The position numbers were made by a program, and so were the translations under genes. A model generated the notes under the pieces. That model was not told the origin of the DNA and made no database searches. It saw nothing but the letters and a program-made list of their open reading frames with translations. Below, piece by piece: positions 9,308 to 18,342 of a DNA stretch of 64,000 bases. The DNA is from Sulfobacillus thermosulfidooxidans (GTDB lineage Bacteria; Bacillota; Sulfobacillia; Sulfobacillales; Sulfobacillaceae): the NCBI RefSeq assembly GCF_001280565.1, contig NZ_LGRO01000001.1, forward strand, positions 806,001 to 870,000. The letters run 5' to 3'. Position 1 is the stretch's first letter, and every line of letters starts with the position of its first letter.

Positions 9308-10504
9308 GTGCCTAAACGCCAACTAATGCTTGCTCTCGACGTTGGAACCACCAAAGTGTCCGCATTGGTTGCGGAGGCTAAAACGGATGGAGAATTAGCG
9401 GTTCTAGGAATCGCAGCTACGCCTGTTGTGGGGATGCGTCGGGGATTAGTTTTTGAGGTCGAACGGGTTGCTCTCGCCATCCGGGATGCGGCAAATCGGG
9501 CCAATAGTATGGCGGGAACCGAATTGACGCAGGCTGCAGTTGCCATTAATGGAGAACATTTGGCTTTGACACCGGGACAGGGCAAAATCGCGCTGAAGAC
9601 CGGGGTGATTCGTGAGGAAGATTTGCAACATGTTATGACAAAGGCGTCCCATGTCAGTCTGGGGAATGACCGGGAAGTCATTCGCGTGATTCGTCGAGGA
9701 ATCGCCGTTGACGGATTTCGCGGTGTGGTAGATCCTGTTGGTATGGTAGCCCACACCATGGAAGCGGATGTATTTGTTGTCTCGGGGTTAAATACGGTAA
9801 TCCGCAATTTGCGCCATGTTGTGAACATGGCAGGACTAAACGTCTTAAGTTTTGTTCCGGCTCCTGAAGCATCAGCTAATGCGGTGTTGTCGGATGATGA
9901 AAAACAAGTGGGCGTTGTGCATCTCGATGTGGGCGGTGGAACAACCGGTGTTTCGGTCTATCGTGGTGGTCATTTGCAATATCTCGGTGTCGTGCCTTTA
10001 GGCGGTGAATCCATTACATCAGATTTGTCCGTGGGCTTGGGCGTGGTGGCCACCCAAGCCGAACGACTCAAATTGGAACATGCAGCAGTAGGCTCGGAGC
10101 GCGAAGGAACTTTAGAAGTACGGGCGGTAAGTGGCCAAGCTGTGAAACTCATTCCAATTAAGGAGCTCCAAGAGATTGTTGCGGCTCGAATCGATGAATG
10201 GACAGATTATGTTGAAAAGCAACTTCAAAAAATTGAATGGACAAAGGGACCTGCAGCGGGTGTTATCATGACTGGTGGCGGAGCACTTCTCAAAGGATTA
10301 GATTCGCATTTAGCAACACGGTGGGGCTGGCCCGTTCGTATTGGCAGTCCATACGGATTAGGTGGATTATCAGATCTTTCCAAGAGCCCCGGTTACGCAA
10401 CAGTGGTTGGGGTTGCGAAGGCCATGATGCGTGACGGGGTGGCACCGGAACCGGAAACCTTGTGGCGCCGTCTTATGCAATTTTGGGTAAATTTGTGGGG
10501 ATAA
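9308..10504 (+). CDS. ftsA: Cell division protein FtsA
   Basis: Actin-like ATPase that tethers FtsZ filaments to the membrane. The N-terminal LALDVGTTKVSALVA phosphate-1 motif, the HLDVGGGTTGVSVY phosphate-2 motif and VIMTGGGALLKGL adenosine motif occur in order. The C-terminus ends in a short Trp/Leu-rich stretch (RRLMQFWVNLWG) suited to membrane binding. GTG start with GCCGGAGGTG upstream. It is separated from murA by 179 bases without a gene and sits 33 bases before ftsZ, so the pair is probably co-transcribed. Confidence 0.93.
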   Translation: MPKRQLMLALDVGTTKVSALVAEAKTDGELAVLGIAATPVVGMRRGLVFEVERVALAIRDAANRANSMAGTELTQAAVAINGEHLALTPGQGKIALKTGVIREEDLQHVMTKASHVSLGNDREVIRVIRRGIAVDGFRGVVDPVGMVAHTMEADVFVVSGLNTVIRNLRHVVNMAGLNVLSFVPAPEASANAVLSDDEKQVGVVHLDVGGGTTGVSVYRGGHLQYLGVVPLGGESITSDLSVGLGVVATQAERLKLEHAAVGSEREGTLEVRAVSGQAVKLIPIKELQEIVAARIDEWTDYVEKQLQKIEWTKGPAAGVIMTGGGALLKGLDSHLATRWGWPVRIGSPYGLGGLSDLSKSPGYATVVGVAKAMMRDGVAPEPETLWRRLMQFWVNLWG

Positions 10505-10537
10505 ACTTAGCGGATTCGGAGATGGGGAGGATTTTGC

Positions 10538-11605
10538 ATGCTGGAATTTGATCAATCGGCTGAGAATTTTGCCGTCATAAAGGTGGTTGGCGTTGGCGGG
10601 GGTGGTACCAATGCTGTCAACCGGATGATCCAAGCAGGATTAAAAGGTGTTGAATTCATCGCGATTAACACGGATGCTCAAGCTTTAGCATTGTCCATGG
10701 CGCCCACCCGGTTGCAAGTGGGGACCAAATTAACCAAAGGATTGGGAGCGGGAGCCAATCCCGATATTGGAGCGAAAGCTGCTGAAGAAAGTCGTGAACA
10801 AATAGCCGATGCCTTAAAAGGCGCTGACATGGTTTTCATTACTGCAGGAATGGGGGGTGGGACTGGCACTGGGGCTGCCCCGGTAGTGGCGGAGGTTGCA
10901 AAAGAAGTGGGGGCGCTGGCCGTTGGAGTCGTGACCAAACCCTTTACCTTTGAAGGACGGCGCCGACAAACATTTGCCGAAAAAGGTGCCGCAACCTTAA
11001 AGGCCAAAGTGGACACCCTCATTACCATTCCCAATGACCGTTTACTACAAGTTGTTGAAAAACGCACCTCGATTATGGAAGCATTTCGGATTGCCGACGA
11101 TGTTTTGCGACAAGGTGTTCAGGGAATTTCCGATTTAATTGCCGTACCGGGACTCATCAACCTCGATTTTGCGGACGTGAAAACGATTATGTCTGAAATG
11201 GGTTCGGCATTAATGGGTGTGGGTGTAAGCCAAGGCGAAAATCGTGCGGCCGCAGCGGCTAAGGCGGCCATATCTAGCCCATTACTGGAAACGAGCATTG
11301 ACGGGGCAAGAGGGGTCTTACTCAATATTACCGGTGGTAATGACCTCGCATTATTTGAAGTCAATGAAGCAGCAGAAATTGTGATTCAGGCTGCTGATCC
11401 GGAAGCTAACATTATTTTTGGAGCGGTAATTGACGAAACTTTGAAAGACGAGGTGCGCGTCACCGTCATTGCTACAGGATTTTCCGGAGACCGAATTCTA
11501 AGTCGGCCTGAGCAAGAAATTCGCGAACGCGAAGAAGTAGAGATTAAACCTTTTGCGAATAATGATGATTTGGATATTCCCGCATTTTTGCGCCGAAGAA
11601 ATTAG
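10538..11605 (+). CDS. ftsZ: Cell division GTPase FtsZ
   Basis: Tubulin-like GTPase that forms the Z ring. The G-box GGGTGTG lies at residues 106-112, preceded by the N-terminal [13 protein letters not shown] nucleotide loop. The core is followed by a short linker and the conserved C-terminal peptide [12 protein letters not shown] that binds FtsA, SepF and other partners. At 355 residues the linker is at the short end for Firmicutes. SD GGGGAGG precedes the ATG. It ends the dcw cluster and is followed by a strong terminator. Confidence 0.98.
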   Translation: MLEFDQSAENFAVIKVVGVGGGGTNAVNRMIQAGLKGVEFIAINTDAQALALSMAPTRLQVGTKLTKGLGAGANPDIGAKAAEESREQIADALKGADMVFITAGMGGGTGTGAAPVVAEVAKEVGALAVGVVTKPFTFEGRRRQTFAEKGAATLKAKVDTLITIPNDRLLQVVEKRTSIMEAFRIADDVLRQGVQGISDLIAVPGLINLDFADVKTIMSEMGSALMGVGVSQGENRAAAAAKAAISSPLLETSIDGARGVLLNITGGNDLALFEVNEAAEIVIQAADPEANIIFGAVIDETLKDEVRVTVIATGFSGDRILSRPEQEIREREEVEIKPFANNDDLDIPAFLRRRN

Positions 11606-11632
11606 TATCGTCTTGAGTCTTATAGAACATCA

Positions 11633-11663
11633 GGGCCGTCCGATGCAAGGACGGCCCTTTTTT
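11633..11663 (+). terminator. Rho-independent terminator after ftsZ
   Basis: A perfect 9-bp stem (GGGCCGTCC at 11633-11641 and GGACGGCCC at 11649-11657) with a 7-base loop is followed directly by six T. It ends the dcw transcript. Confidence 0.95.
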
Positions 11664-11685
11664 GTCGTCAAGTTTTCATGAGCAC

Positions 11686-11694
11686 TTCGGCAAA
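11686..11694 (-). promoter_or_regulatory. Possible Spo0A box upstream of spoIIGA
   Basis: TTCGGCAAA differs by one base from the reverse complement of the Spo0A box core (TTTGTCGAA). It lies about 115 bases before spoIIGA, a gene activated by phosphorylated Spo0A in Bacillus. A TTGTCC with a wide (20-base) gap to CATACC follows at 11715-11746, which recalls the stretched spoIIG promoter spacing. This is weak evidence from one near match. Confidence 0.3.
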
Positions 11695-11808
11695 CTGACA
11701 GTCTTTGCAATCTGTTGTCCTTAAAATACTTCACGTCAGACATACCTCAGATATGTTACGCATATGCATCGAGTAGGGTTAATCAATACGCCAAAAGGGG
11801 ATGAGCCT

Positions 11809-12681
11809 ATGATTAATGCAGTAGGCACACTCGCGATGAGCTACATTATGGACTGGTCGCTGTTACGCGTGACCATTGTGCTGCTTGATCGACGAATCCG
11901 CCTTTGGCGTTTGGTGTTAGGTTCCGTGGTGGGAACCTTGCCGACCTTGTGGGTTTTGCTGACACAAAATCTCTATGCCGTACCCTGGGAAATGATGATG
12001 ATATGGCCTGCTTTGGTTGTTATCGTGGCCGTGGAAAAATTGCCGTGGCGTTTGTGGATTAAGGCTTATGTCATTTTTATAGCGATGACGATTCTCGCAG
12101 GTGGTATTGCCCTAGTGGTTTTAACCTGGATTCCTCACAATTGGCTTCCCTCGTGGCTACTCGTTGGACTGACGGTTCCCGTTGTTCTGTGGCTTATTGG
12201 TCGCTTTGTTCCGCATCAGCGGATTCGGCAGTATCTAGGTGAATCTCAACATGGTGAGGTGCGTCTCGTCCTCGCAGAAAAGATGCTCACGGTCCGGTGC
12301 TTGTGGGATTCCGGGAATCGGATGCGTGATCCGGTCTTGCGCCGACCAGTCATTGTCCTGGAAGTCAACCAAGCCATCGAATGGTTGCCGGAGAATGTGT
12401 TGGCATGGGTCTCATCGTTTTTGGCGGGAAAGCATGACCCGGTTCCGGAAGACTGGCGAGGACGGTTAGGCACTGTTCGGTATCAATCCATCGGGGGCCA
12501 AGGCATTTTGCCTGTCGTTGCTCTGGATCGTGCGCAAGGGCGATTTCAGGGAAGATGGTTTCCTTTAGTCCCGGTTACGTTAGCTCTGACGAATGTCAAC
12601 GTGTCTGCCGACCGTTCTTATTTCGCTCTTGTTTCTCCCGATTGCATTGTGACATTAAATCAAGAAGGGGTGGGTGCATGA
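11809..12681 (+). CDS. spoIIGA: Sigma-E processing peptidase SpoIIGA
   Basis: Membrane aspartic protease that cleaves pro-sigma-E in the mother cell when triggered by SpoIIR. The N-terminal half has about five hydrophobic helices; the cytoplasmic half holds the catalytic [12 protein letters not shown] motif, with the likely catalytic Asp at residue 167. Length is 290, near the Bacillus protein. The ATG at 11809 follows AAAGGGG; an upstream ATG at 11764 has no site. Its TGA overlaps the ATG of sigE, as expected for protease and substrate made together. Confidence 0.93.
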   Translation: MINAVGTLAMSYIMDWSLLRVTIVLLDRRIRLWRLVLGSVVGTLPTLWVLLTQNLYAVPWEMMMIWPALVVIVAVEKLPWRLWIKAYVIFIAMTILAGGIALVVLTWIPHNWLPSWLLVGLTVPVVLWLIGRFVPHQRIRQYLGESQHGEVRLVLAEKMLTVRCLWDSGNRMRDPVLRRPVIVLEVNQAIEWLPENVLAWVSSFLAGKHDPVPEDWRGRLGTVRYQSIGGQGILPVVALDRAQGRFQGRWFPLVPVTLALTNVNVSADRSYFALVSPDCIVTLNQEGVGA

Positions 12682-13421
12682 TTGCAGAATGGCAATCGCC
12701 GCATGGCGCGACGTGGATTCATCGGATTCGGCAATTTTTATCCGCGATTCTCGGCTGGGACCAATCCGCCACCGAGATTCATTATGTTGGCTCCAGTGAA
12801 GCACTGCCCCCGCCCCTTACCGGGGATGAAGAAGCCAATCTTCTCTCTTTATTGGGCAGCGGCGAAGATAGCGTGCGCTCCGTGTTAATTGAACGCAATT
12901 TACGACTTGTCGTCTATATTGCCCGCAAGTTTGAGAACACGGGTATTGGGATTGAGGATTTAGTCTCTATTGGGGCAATCGGACTCATCAAAGCGGTGAA
13001 TACCTTTAATGTGGACAAAAAAATCAAACTCGCTACCTACGCGTCAAAATGCATCGAGAATGAAATCTTGATGTATCTACGGCGAAATTCGCGTACTCGT
13101 TCCGAAGTGTCTTTTGATGAACCGCTCAATGTCGATTGGGATGGTAATGAATTGCTGCTGTCTGATGTGTTGGGTACAGAAAATGATATTATTTACAAGC
13201 GGTTAGAAGATGAAGTGGACCGCACCATGCTTAAAAAAGCTTTAAGCAAACTCAATGCCCGCGAACGACGCATTATGGAATTGCGTTTTGGACTGGTTGA
13301 TGGTGTGGAACGGACCCAAAAAGAAGTGGCTGATTCATTAGGTATTAGCCAATCCTATATTTCTCGTTTAGAAAAGCGCATCATTAAACGCCTGCGTAAG
13401 GAATTTCACCGGATGGAATAG
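12678..13421 (+). CDS. sigE: RNA polymerase sporulation factor sigma-E (pro-form)
   Basis: Early mother-cell sigma factor. The protein starts with a pro-sequence of about 30 residues, followed by the conserved [14 protein letters not shown] segment where SpoIIGA cuts in Bacillus. Regions 2 ([12 protein letters not shown] to [12 protein letters not shown]) and 4 (the helix-turn-helix [18 protein letters not shown]) are complete. ATG at 12678 overlaps the spoIIGA stop; longer in-frame starts inside spoIIGA are unlikely. Length 247. A strong terminator separates it from sigG. Confidence 0.97.
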   Translation: MIAEWQSPHGATWIHRIRQFLSAILGWDQSATEIHYVGSSEALPPPLTGDEEANLLSLLGSGEDSVRSVLIERNLRLVVYIARKFENTGIGIEDLVSIGAIGLIKAVNTFNVDKKIKLATYASKCIENEILMYLRRNSRTRSEVSFDEPLNVDWDGNELLLSDVLGTENDIIYKRLEDEVDRTMLKKALSKLNARERRIMELRFGLVDGVERTQKEVADSLGISQSYISRLEKRIIKRLRKEFHRME

Positions 13422-13458
13422 ACTATCATCATATTCACCTCAACGGATAAACTCATTC

Positions 13459-13498
13459 AGCTCTGGAAGCCAATTTTTGGCAAATTCCAGAGCTTTTT
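13459..13498 (+). terminator. Rho-independent terminator after sigE
   Basis: A perfect 10-bp stem, AGCTCTGGAA (13459-13468) with TTCCAGAGCT (13485-13494), ends in five T. The loop itself contains GCCAA/TTGGC. It would insulate sigG from spoIIGA-sigE transcription, at least partly. Confidence 0.93.
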
Positions 13499-13577
13499 GT
13501 ATATCCTCCTCCTCCTTTGGTGATACTTCTCAATGAAGTTAGTTGCTGATACAACTCCGGGGAGGAATAAAGGGGAT

Positions 13578-14351
13578 ATGCCATTAAACAAAGTCGAAAT
13601 CCCTGGTGTCAATACGGCCAAGTTGCCCGTTTTGGGCAATGCAAAAATGCGGGAGTTGTTTCAGGCCATGCAATCAGGCGATGAGACCGCACGGGATGAA
13701 TTAATTAATGGGAATCTTCGCTTAGTGCTGTCGGTCATCCAGCGTTTTCAAAATCGGGGAGAACATAGCGATGACTTGTTTCAAGTCGGATGTATCGGGC
13801 TGATGAAAGCCATTGATAATTTTGATCTCAGCCAAAATGTTAAATTTTCAACCTATGCGGTGCCTATGATTATTGGCGAGATTCGGCGATATTTGCGGGA
13901 TAACAACCCGATTCGCGTCAGCCGTTCCTTGCGGGATATTGCTTATAAAGCCCTTCAGGTCCGTGATGGTTTAGTGCACCGCTATTCCAAAGAACCGACG
14001 ATTAGTGAAATCGCTGATGAACTCAGTGTTCCGCGCGAAGAAGTGTTATACGCACTAGATGCGATTCAAGAACCGGTTTCATTATTCGAGCCCATTTATC
14101 ACGATGGGGGCGATCCAATCTTCGTAATGGATCAAATCAGCGATGAGAAGAATCACGATCGCAACTGGTTAGAAAGTTTGGCTATTCGCGAAGCCATGAG
14201 GCGCCTCACGGACCGGGAAAAACTCATACTCACCATGCGATTTTTTGATGGGAAAACGCAAATGGAAGTCGCTGATGAGATAGGCATTAGTCAAGCCCAA
14301 GTGTCCCGATTAGAAAAAGCAGCGCTAAATCATATGAGGAAGTATATCTAA
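13578..14351 (+). CDS. sigG: RNA polymerase sporulation factor sigma-G
   Basis: Late forespore sigma factor. The N-terminal NKVEIPGVNTAKLPVL matches the anti-sigma-contact leader typical of sigma-G, and region 2 (NLRLVLSVIQRF, FSTYAVPMIIGEIRRYLRD) and region 4 (MEVADEIGISQAQVSRLEKA) are nearly identical to Bacillus sigma-G as I recall it. ATG at 13578 has AAAGGGG upstream; a longer frame begins at 13533. Length 257. Placement after sigE is the usual Firmicute order. Its TAA shares a base with the ATG of spoIIR. Confidence 0.97.
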   Translation: MPLNKVEIPGVNTAKLPVLGNAKMRELFQAMQSGDETARDELINGNLRLVLSVIQRFQNRGEHSDDLFQVGCIGLMKAIDNFDLSQNVKFSTYAVPMIIGEIRRYLRDNNPIRVSRSLRDIAYKALQVRDGLVHRYSKEPTISEIADELSVPREEVLYALDAIQEPVSLFEPIYHDGGDPIFVMDQISDEKNHDRNWLESLAIREAMRRLTDREKLILTMRFFDGKTQMEVADEIGISQAQVSRLEKAALNHMRKYI

Positions 14352-15055
14352 TGTGGATTAAGCAGATTCTCCTCAGCTTGTTTGCGATGAGTTTATTTTG
14401 GTCTATGGCTCCTCAACCAGGTCAGGCTCCGTTAACGCCGAACCGCTCGGTCAAAGTCTCGCAAACCATTATTTCTCCGCCCCCGGTTATCAGGTTTCGG
14501 GTGATTGCAAATTCGGATAATCCGGTAGATCAAGCGGTCAAACTCGATGTCCGGGATCATGTTTTGGCGGTTTTAGATCCGCTACTTCGTCACGCGAAGA
14601 CCCGACAACAAGCAGCGTCTATTCTGGCCTCCCATATCGCGACCATTACCCGCGTTGCCAACGATGTTTTGCGGGTTAACCAGGTAACTTATCAAGCTCA
14701 TGTATCACTGACGACGACAGAGTTCCCTACCAAGGCCTATGGGAGCTGGGTGTTACCGGCTGGAAAGTATCAAGCGCTGCTGGTTGTTCTGGGAAAAGGA
14801 CAGGGTCACAATTGGTGGTGTGTCTTGTTTCCCTCTCTGTGTTTTATTGATATGAGCAATGCCGTAGCGATTCCTGTGTCTCCCTCGCAAGGTCAAGCGG
14901 GGATTGAAGAGCCGGCATCATCGCCAACGGTTCCTGAAAGCGTACCAGCCCTGCCAGTGCGGATTCCTCATCCCGTTCCCGCTTCCCCACACGGTCATAT
15001 ACGCGTGAGCTGGTCTTTGCCGGGCTTTGTCAATCATCTCCTCGGTTGGATTTAA
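14351..15055 (+). CDS. spoIIR: Stage II sporulation signalling protein SpoIIR
   Basis: Secreted forespore protein that activates SpoIIGA across the intermembrane space and so switches on sigma-E. An N-terminal hydrophobic signal segment (residues 1-18) precedes the conserved core: RFRVIANSDNPVDQAVKLDV, FPTKAYGSWVLPAGKYQALL and NWWCVLFPSLCFID. The C-terminal 60 residues are Pro/Ser-rich and specific to this protein. The ATG overlaps the sigG stop by one base, so the two are translationally coupled. In Bacillus spoIIR is unlinked to this locus. Confidence 0.92.
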   Translation: MWIKQILLSLFAMSLFWSMAPQPGQAPLTPNRSVKVSQTIISPPPVIRFRVIANSDNPVDQAVKLDVRDHVLAVLDPLLRHAKTRQQAASILASHIATITRVANDVLRVNQVTYQAHVSLTTTEFPTKAYGSWVLPAGKYQALLVVLGKGQGHNWWCVLFPSLCFIDMSNAVAIPVSPSQGQAGIEEPASSPTVPESVPALPVRIPHPVPASPHGHIRVSWSLPGFVNHLLGWI

Positions 15056-15120
15056 TAGGCACCGTGAATTTTCGTCTAGGTGGATAGGTCGGTTCATATG
15101 GTATAGCGGGGGGATGCCAT

Positions 15121-15369
15121 ATGGTGAAAACCTCCGAGTTGCGGACCAAAGACGTCATCAATATAACAGACGGGCGCCGTTTAGGCTTTGTCGGTGACTT
15201 GGAACTGGACCTTGAGCGCGGACATATCAAGGCCGTAATCATATTAGGCTCCAGTCACTTGTTAGGATTGTTTGGACGTGAACGGGACACCGTGATTTCG
15301 TGGGAGCAAATCCGAAAAATTGGTCACGACGTCATCTTGGTGGAAATGGCTCCATCCCCAGAAGGATAA
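15121..15369 (+). CDS. ylmC: YlmC/YmxH family PRC-barrel sporulation protein
   Basis: An 82-residue single-domain protein with the PRC-barrel fold pattern: KTSELRTKDVINITDGRRLG, then two beta-rich segments and ISWEQIRKIGHDVILVE. Members are widespread in spore formers and often lie beside sigE/sigG or ylm genes; the molecular role is not settled. ATG with GGGGGG upstream. It is followed by a large hairpin, so it probably ends its transcript. Confidence 0.88.
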   Translation: MVKTSELRTKDVINITDGRRLGFVGDLELDLERGHIKAVIILGSSHLLGLFGRERDTVISWEQIRKIGHDVILVEMAPSPEG

Positions 15370-15440
15370 GATCATGGTGGTACGGATGGGTTTCGCCACT
15401 CCATGAATTGTGGTTTCTGTTCCTCACTAATTCACACCTG

Positions 15441-15494
15441 TCGCCTCGTCATGAGAATGGAGAACGTCCCGATCCATTCTCAGGAGGCGATTTT
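15441..15494 (+). terminator. Two-part hairpin with short T run after ylmC
   Basis: Outer arms TCGCCTC (15441-15447) and GAGGCGA (15484-15490) enclose inner arms GAGAATGG (15453-15460) and CCATTCTC (15474-15481), followed by TTTT. The structure is a likely terminator, though the T run is short. It also carries AGGAGG, which could act as an SD for a ten-codon open frame at 15498-15530. Confidence 0.6.
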
Positions 15495-15509
15495 AACATG
15501 TCCGGAACA

Positions 15510-15537
15510 TTGAACAGTCTGAGGGCCTAGGTATGTT
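15510..15537 (+). promoter_or_regulatory. Candidate sigma-A promoter before pgeF
   Basis: TTGAAC (15510-15515) and TATGTT (15532-15537) are separated by 16 bases, about 95 bases before the pgeF start. No promoter-distal gene intervenes. The match is moderate and the call rests on position. Confidence 0.35.
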
Positions 15538-15631
15538 AGAATAAATGGGTCATATCCAAGGCGGCAATGGGACGCCATTCATGCCGTCTTATCTTGCAGC
15601 AACTTGACATTTGGGAAGAGAGGACCATGTT

Positions 15632-16429
15632 ATGACCCGTTGGATACGCCATAAATCCCGTTATCTAAGTTGGCAGGTTAGTGAGGGGGTTATGGCGATT
15701 TTTACAATACGGCAAGGAGGCGTATCATTGTCTCCATATGATACGTTGAACATATCGTTCAATGTGGGGGACTTGCCCTCAGCGGTGATGGAGAATAGAC
15801 GCAGGGTTTTGGCAGATATCGGTCATGAATTGTCACAGCTTGTCATGGCCGAGCAAGTGCATCATAACCGAGTAGCATGGGCAACATCCCATGAAGCTGG
15901 TGCCGGTTCCATAGCATCAACAACAGCTCTTCCGGGATTAGACGGCCTATTAACTCATAGTGATAATTTGGTCCTGGGGATGGGATTTGCGGATTGTGTA
16001 CCCATTTTCATTGCGGCTCCGCAGCATCATGCGGTGGGACTTCTCCACGCGGGATGGCGAGGAACAGTACGTGGGGTCCAACGTCAGGCCATTGGGCTTC
16101 TCAAGGACGATGGAATCGATCTCAGTCAAATCTACATTGGTATTGGTCCCTCCATTGGCCCATGTTGTTATGAAGTGGATGAACGCGTAGCCACGGAATT
16201 TCGCGCCCAAATGGGAGAAGATGCGCCGCTCGTGGCGACACGTGCGGGCCATTATTTGCTTGATTTATGGGAAGCCAATCGGCAGCAGTTAATGCAATTA
16301 GGAATTCCCGATGCCAATATTGACATTTCCGGATGGTGTACCGCTTGTCATGGGGACCAATTTTTTTCCTACCGACGTGATCATGGTCGCACGGGACGGA
16401 TGGGAGGATTTATATGTATGAGCAAATAA
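15632..16429 (+). CDS. pgeF: Multicopper polyphenol oxidase / purine nucleoside phosphorylase family protein (YlmD)
   Basis: DUF152/YfiH family. Members have been reported as peptidoglycan editing factors, laccase-like oxidases and purine nucleoside phosphorylases/deaminases. The metal ligands are seen in EQVHHN, GFADCVPIF and LHAGWRGTVRG, with a further Cys in SGWCTACHGD. Length 265. The ATG at 15632 has AGAGGA upstream; a weaker frame starts at 15611. It overlaps ylmE by 16 bases and belongs to the ylm division cluster. Confidence 0.9.
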   Translation: MTRWIRHKSRYLSWQVSEGVMAIFTIRQGGVSLSPYDTLNISFNVGDLPSAVMENRRRVLADIGHELSQLVMAEQVHHNRVAWATSHEAGAGSIASTTALPGLDGLLTHSDNLVLGMGFADCVPIFIAAPQHHAVGLLHAGWRGTVRGVQRQAIGLLKDDGIDLSQIYIGIGPSIGPCCYEVDERVATEFRAQMGEDAPLVATRAGHYLLDLWEANRQQLMQLGIPDANIDISGWCTACHGDQFFSYRRDHGRTGRMGGFICMSK

Positions 16430-17100
16430 CGGAAAATGTAGAACGGATTCTCGAAATGATTCGCCGGATACGACCCGACGACACCGTTAAGCTTATGGCT
16501 GTAACCAAAACCCGTAGCCGTGATGAAGCCTTGATGGCCTTACAAGCCGGGGCCCATTTATTGGGAGAAAATAAAGTGCAAGAAGCCCTCAATAAATTCC
16601 CAGAGAAACCTCCCGCTCCTCTGCATATGATTGGACATCTTCAGACGAACAAGGTAAAATATGCCATAGATCTTTTTGACGCCATTGATAGTATTGATAG
16701 TGAACGCATCGCGGACGCGTTAAACCGCCGTCTGAAAACGTCAATGCCGGTGATGCTTGAAATTAATGCCGGCAAGGAACCCAGCAAAACTGGTATGTTT
16801 TTCGAGGAAGTTCTACCTTTTTTAGCCAAGGCTGAACAGTGGAAGAATTTGCGTTTCATAGGCATGATGGCACTTTTTCCGGCAGCAGCAGACAAAAGTT
16901 CTAACGAAAAGAAAAAAATTCGTGATCTTATGAAGGAAACTGGCGAATTATGGCGAATTGCTCAACAAGAGGGATTTCCTTGGGCACCTCTTACCGAACT
17001 ATCGATGGGCATGTCTGAGGATTATGAATGGGCCTTAGAGGCGGGAACGACAATGATTCGGCTCGGGACCGCAATTTTCGGCCCAAGGCCAAAAACCTAA
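16414..17100 (+). CDS. ylmE: PLP homeostasis protein YlmE/YggS
   Basis: Single-domain TIM-barrel PLP-binding protein (PLPBP family) that buffers pyridoxal phosphate. The PLP lysine is Lys32 in AVTKTRS; GENKVQEA, HMIGHLQTNKVK, EINAGKEPSKTG and LSMGMSEDYEWA follow in the normal order. Length 228. It lies between pgeF and sepF, as in many Gram-positive bacteria. SD GGGAGGA precedes the ATG. Confidence 0.94.
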   Translation: MYEQITENVERILEMIRRIRPDDTVKLMAVTKTRSRDEALMALQAGAHLLGENKVQEALNKFPEKPPAPLHMIGHLQTNKVKYAIDLFDAIDSIDSERIADALNRRLKTSMPVMLEINAGKEPSKTGMFFEEVLPFLAKAEQWKNLRFIGMMALFPAAADKSSNEKKKIRDLMKETGELWRIAQQEGFPWAPLTELSMGMSEDYEWALEAGTTMIRLGTAIFGPRPKT

Positions 17101-17121
17101 GTGATGTGAGGAGGGGCTATC

Positions 17122-17559
17122 GTGAAAGCAGGTATTGTAGGGAAATTTCTTAATTTTGTCGGGCTCGAAGAGGTTCAGGAAGAGGAACTGGACACGCAAC
17201 AAGTTGCGGCCGCTTCCGATTGGGAAGATGAGGTTCCACAAAAAAAACGGGGGAGTTTAGTGAGCTTGCCGGGCACCCGAGGATTTCGGGTGGTGGTCAT
17301 GCATCCGAGAACGTTGGAAGATGGTCAGGCTATAGCCGATCAAGTTAAAGGCCGCAGACCCGTTATTGTCAATTTAGATTTAGCTGAAGAGCGTGCCGGT
17401 CAGAGGCTTTTGAATTTCCTTTCAGGGGTTGCGTATGCTCTGGACGGAGGATTGCGAAGAGTTGGAGACAATATTTTTCTCGTGACCCCCAATAATGTTG
17501 AAGTCGCCAGTGAAGATCACGATGAAGCGCCAGGATGGACACGGAGCTTAAATAAGTGA
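17122..17559 (+). CDS. sepF: Cell division protein SepF
   Basis: Forms rings that bundle FtsZ filaments and anchor them to the membrane by an N-terminal amphipathic helix; that helix is visible at residues 1-15. The C-terminal SepF fold holds FRVVVMHPRTLEDGQAIAD, VNLDLAEERAGQRLLNFLSGVAYALDG and DNIFLVTP. Length 145. GTG start with GAGGAGGGG upstream. Its stop overlaps the GTG of the next gene. Confidence 0.95.
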   Translation: MKAGIVGKFLNFVGLEEVQEEELDTQQVAAASDWEDEVPQKKRGSLVSLPGTRGFRVVVMHPRTLEDGQAIADQVKGRRPVIVNLDLAEERAGQRLLNFLSGVAYALDGGLRRVGDNIFLVTPNNVEVASEDHDEAPGWTRSLNK

Positions 17560-17846
17560 GTATAATTTTTACACACTTAGCAGAAACTGTGCATATTCTG
17601 CAAGACGTGTTCTATGTCGTGCTGATGATCCGGATTGTTGCCTCTTTTTTTCCTCCCCGGACGGCGGGGCTGTGGGACAAAGCAACGTTTATTTCAACGC
17701 AGCTAACTGAGCCGATTTTAGCCCCGATCCGGCGAAGGGTGCCGTTAGTCGGGATGTTGGATTTATCGCCATTGATTGCGTTTTTTCTAGTGGATATTGC
17801 ATCCTATCTTTTAGTTACGTTATTTTTATATCTGGCAAGGTTTTAA
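17556..17846 (+). CDS. ylmG: YggT family membrane protein (YlmG)
   Basis: Small protein with two hydrophobic helices (about residues 5-28 and 68-92) and the family loop APIRRRVPLVGMLDLSPLIAFF. YggT proteins are linked to division or osmotic tolerance by context only. GTG start in a GTGA overlap with the sepF stop. The ylmH gene that commonly sits next in Bacillus is not present; divIVA follows after 15 bases. Confidence 0.88.
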   Translation: MSIIFTHLAETVHILQDVFYVVLMIRIVASFFPPRTAGLWDKATFISTQLTEPILAPIRRRVPLVGMLDLSPLIAFFLVDIASYLLVTLFLYLARF

Positions 17847-17861
17847 GCGCGGGAGGATTTT

Positions 17862-18329
17862 ATGCCACTGACACCTTTAGACATCGTAAATAAAGAGTTT
17901 AAACATGGATTTCGTGGATACAATGAAGACGACGTCAACGAATTTCTCGATGAAATTGTTCGCGACTATGAAGCATTAATTCGAGAAAACGACGAATTGA
18001 AGGAAAATACGTCGGGAATGACTGAGCGTCTTGAACAGTATCGTAAACTGGAAGCAACCTTGCAAAACACTCTGGTGATTGCGCAGCAGACTGCAGAAGA
18101 GGTCAAAGCGGCAGCGCGAAAAGAAGCCGAACTAATTGTTCGGGAAGCAGAAGCCAAAGCCGAAGAGATTGTTCGCAATGCCGAAGCACGCGTGCGTGAA
18201 GCAGAAAACCAATTGTCTCAACTGCGCTATGAGACAGAAAAGTTTCGTGCCCAAATTAAAAGTCTGTTAGAGGCTCAATTGCGGTTGGTGACTGAAGGTC
18301 CTTTATTACAAGCTGCTGTAGAATCGTAG
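17862..18329 (+). CDS. divIVA: Cell division initiation protein DivIVA
   Basis: Coiled-coil scaffold that senses negative membrane curvature at poles and septa. The N-terminal lipid-binding domain reads LTPLDIVNKEFKHGFRGYNE followed by DDVNEFLDEIVRDYE; residues 45-150 are a long coiled coil rich in Glu, Ala and Arg. Length 155, near Bacillus DivIVA. SD GGGAGGA. It ends the ylm block; a candidate promoter for ileS begins 14 bases downstream. Confidence 0.95.
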   Translation: MPLTPLDIVNKEFKHGFRGYNEDDVNEFLDEIVRDYEALIRENDELKENTSGMTERLEQYRKLEATLQNTLVIAQQTAEEVKAAARKEAELIVREAEAKAEEIVRNAEARVREAENQLSQLRYETEKFRAQIKSLLEAQLRLVTEGPLLQAAVES

Positions 18330-18342
18330 ACGTGAAGCGGGA

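Noticed and set aside
15300-15530. 76-codon plus-strand frame after ylmC
   Set aside because: It starts inside ylmC without an SD and runs through a terminator-like hairpin; composition is not protein-like.
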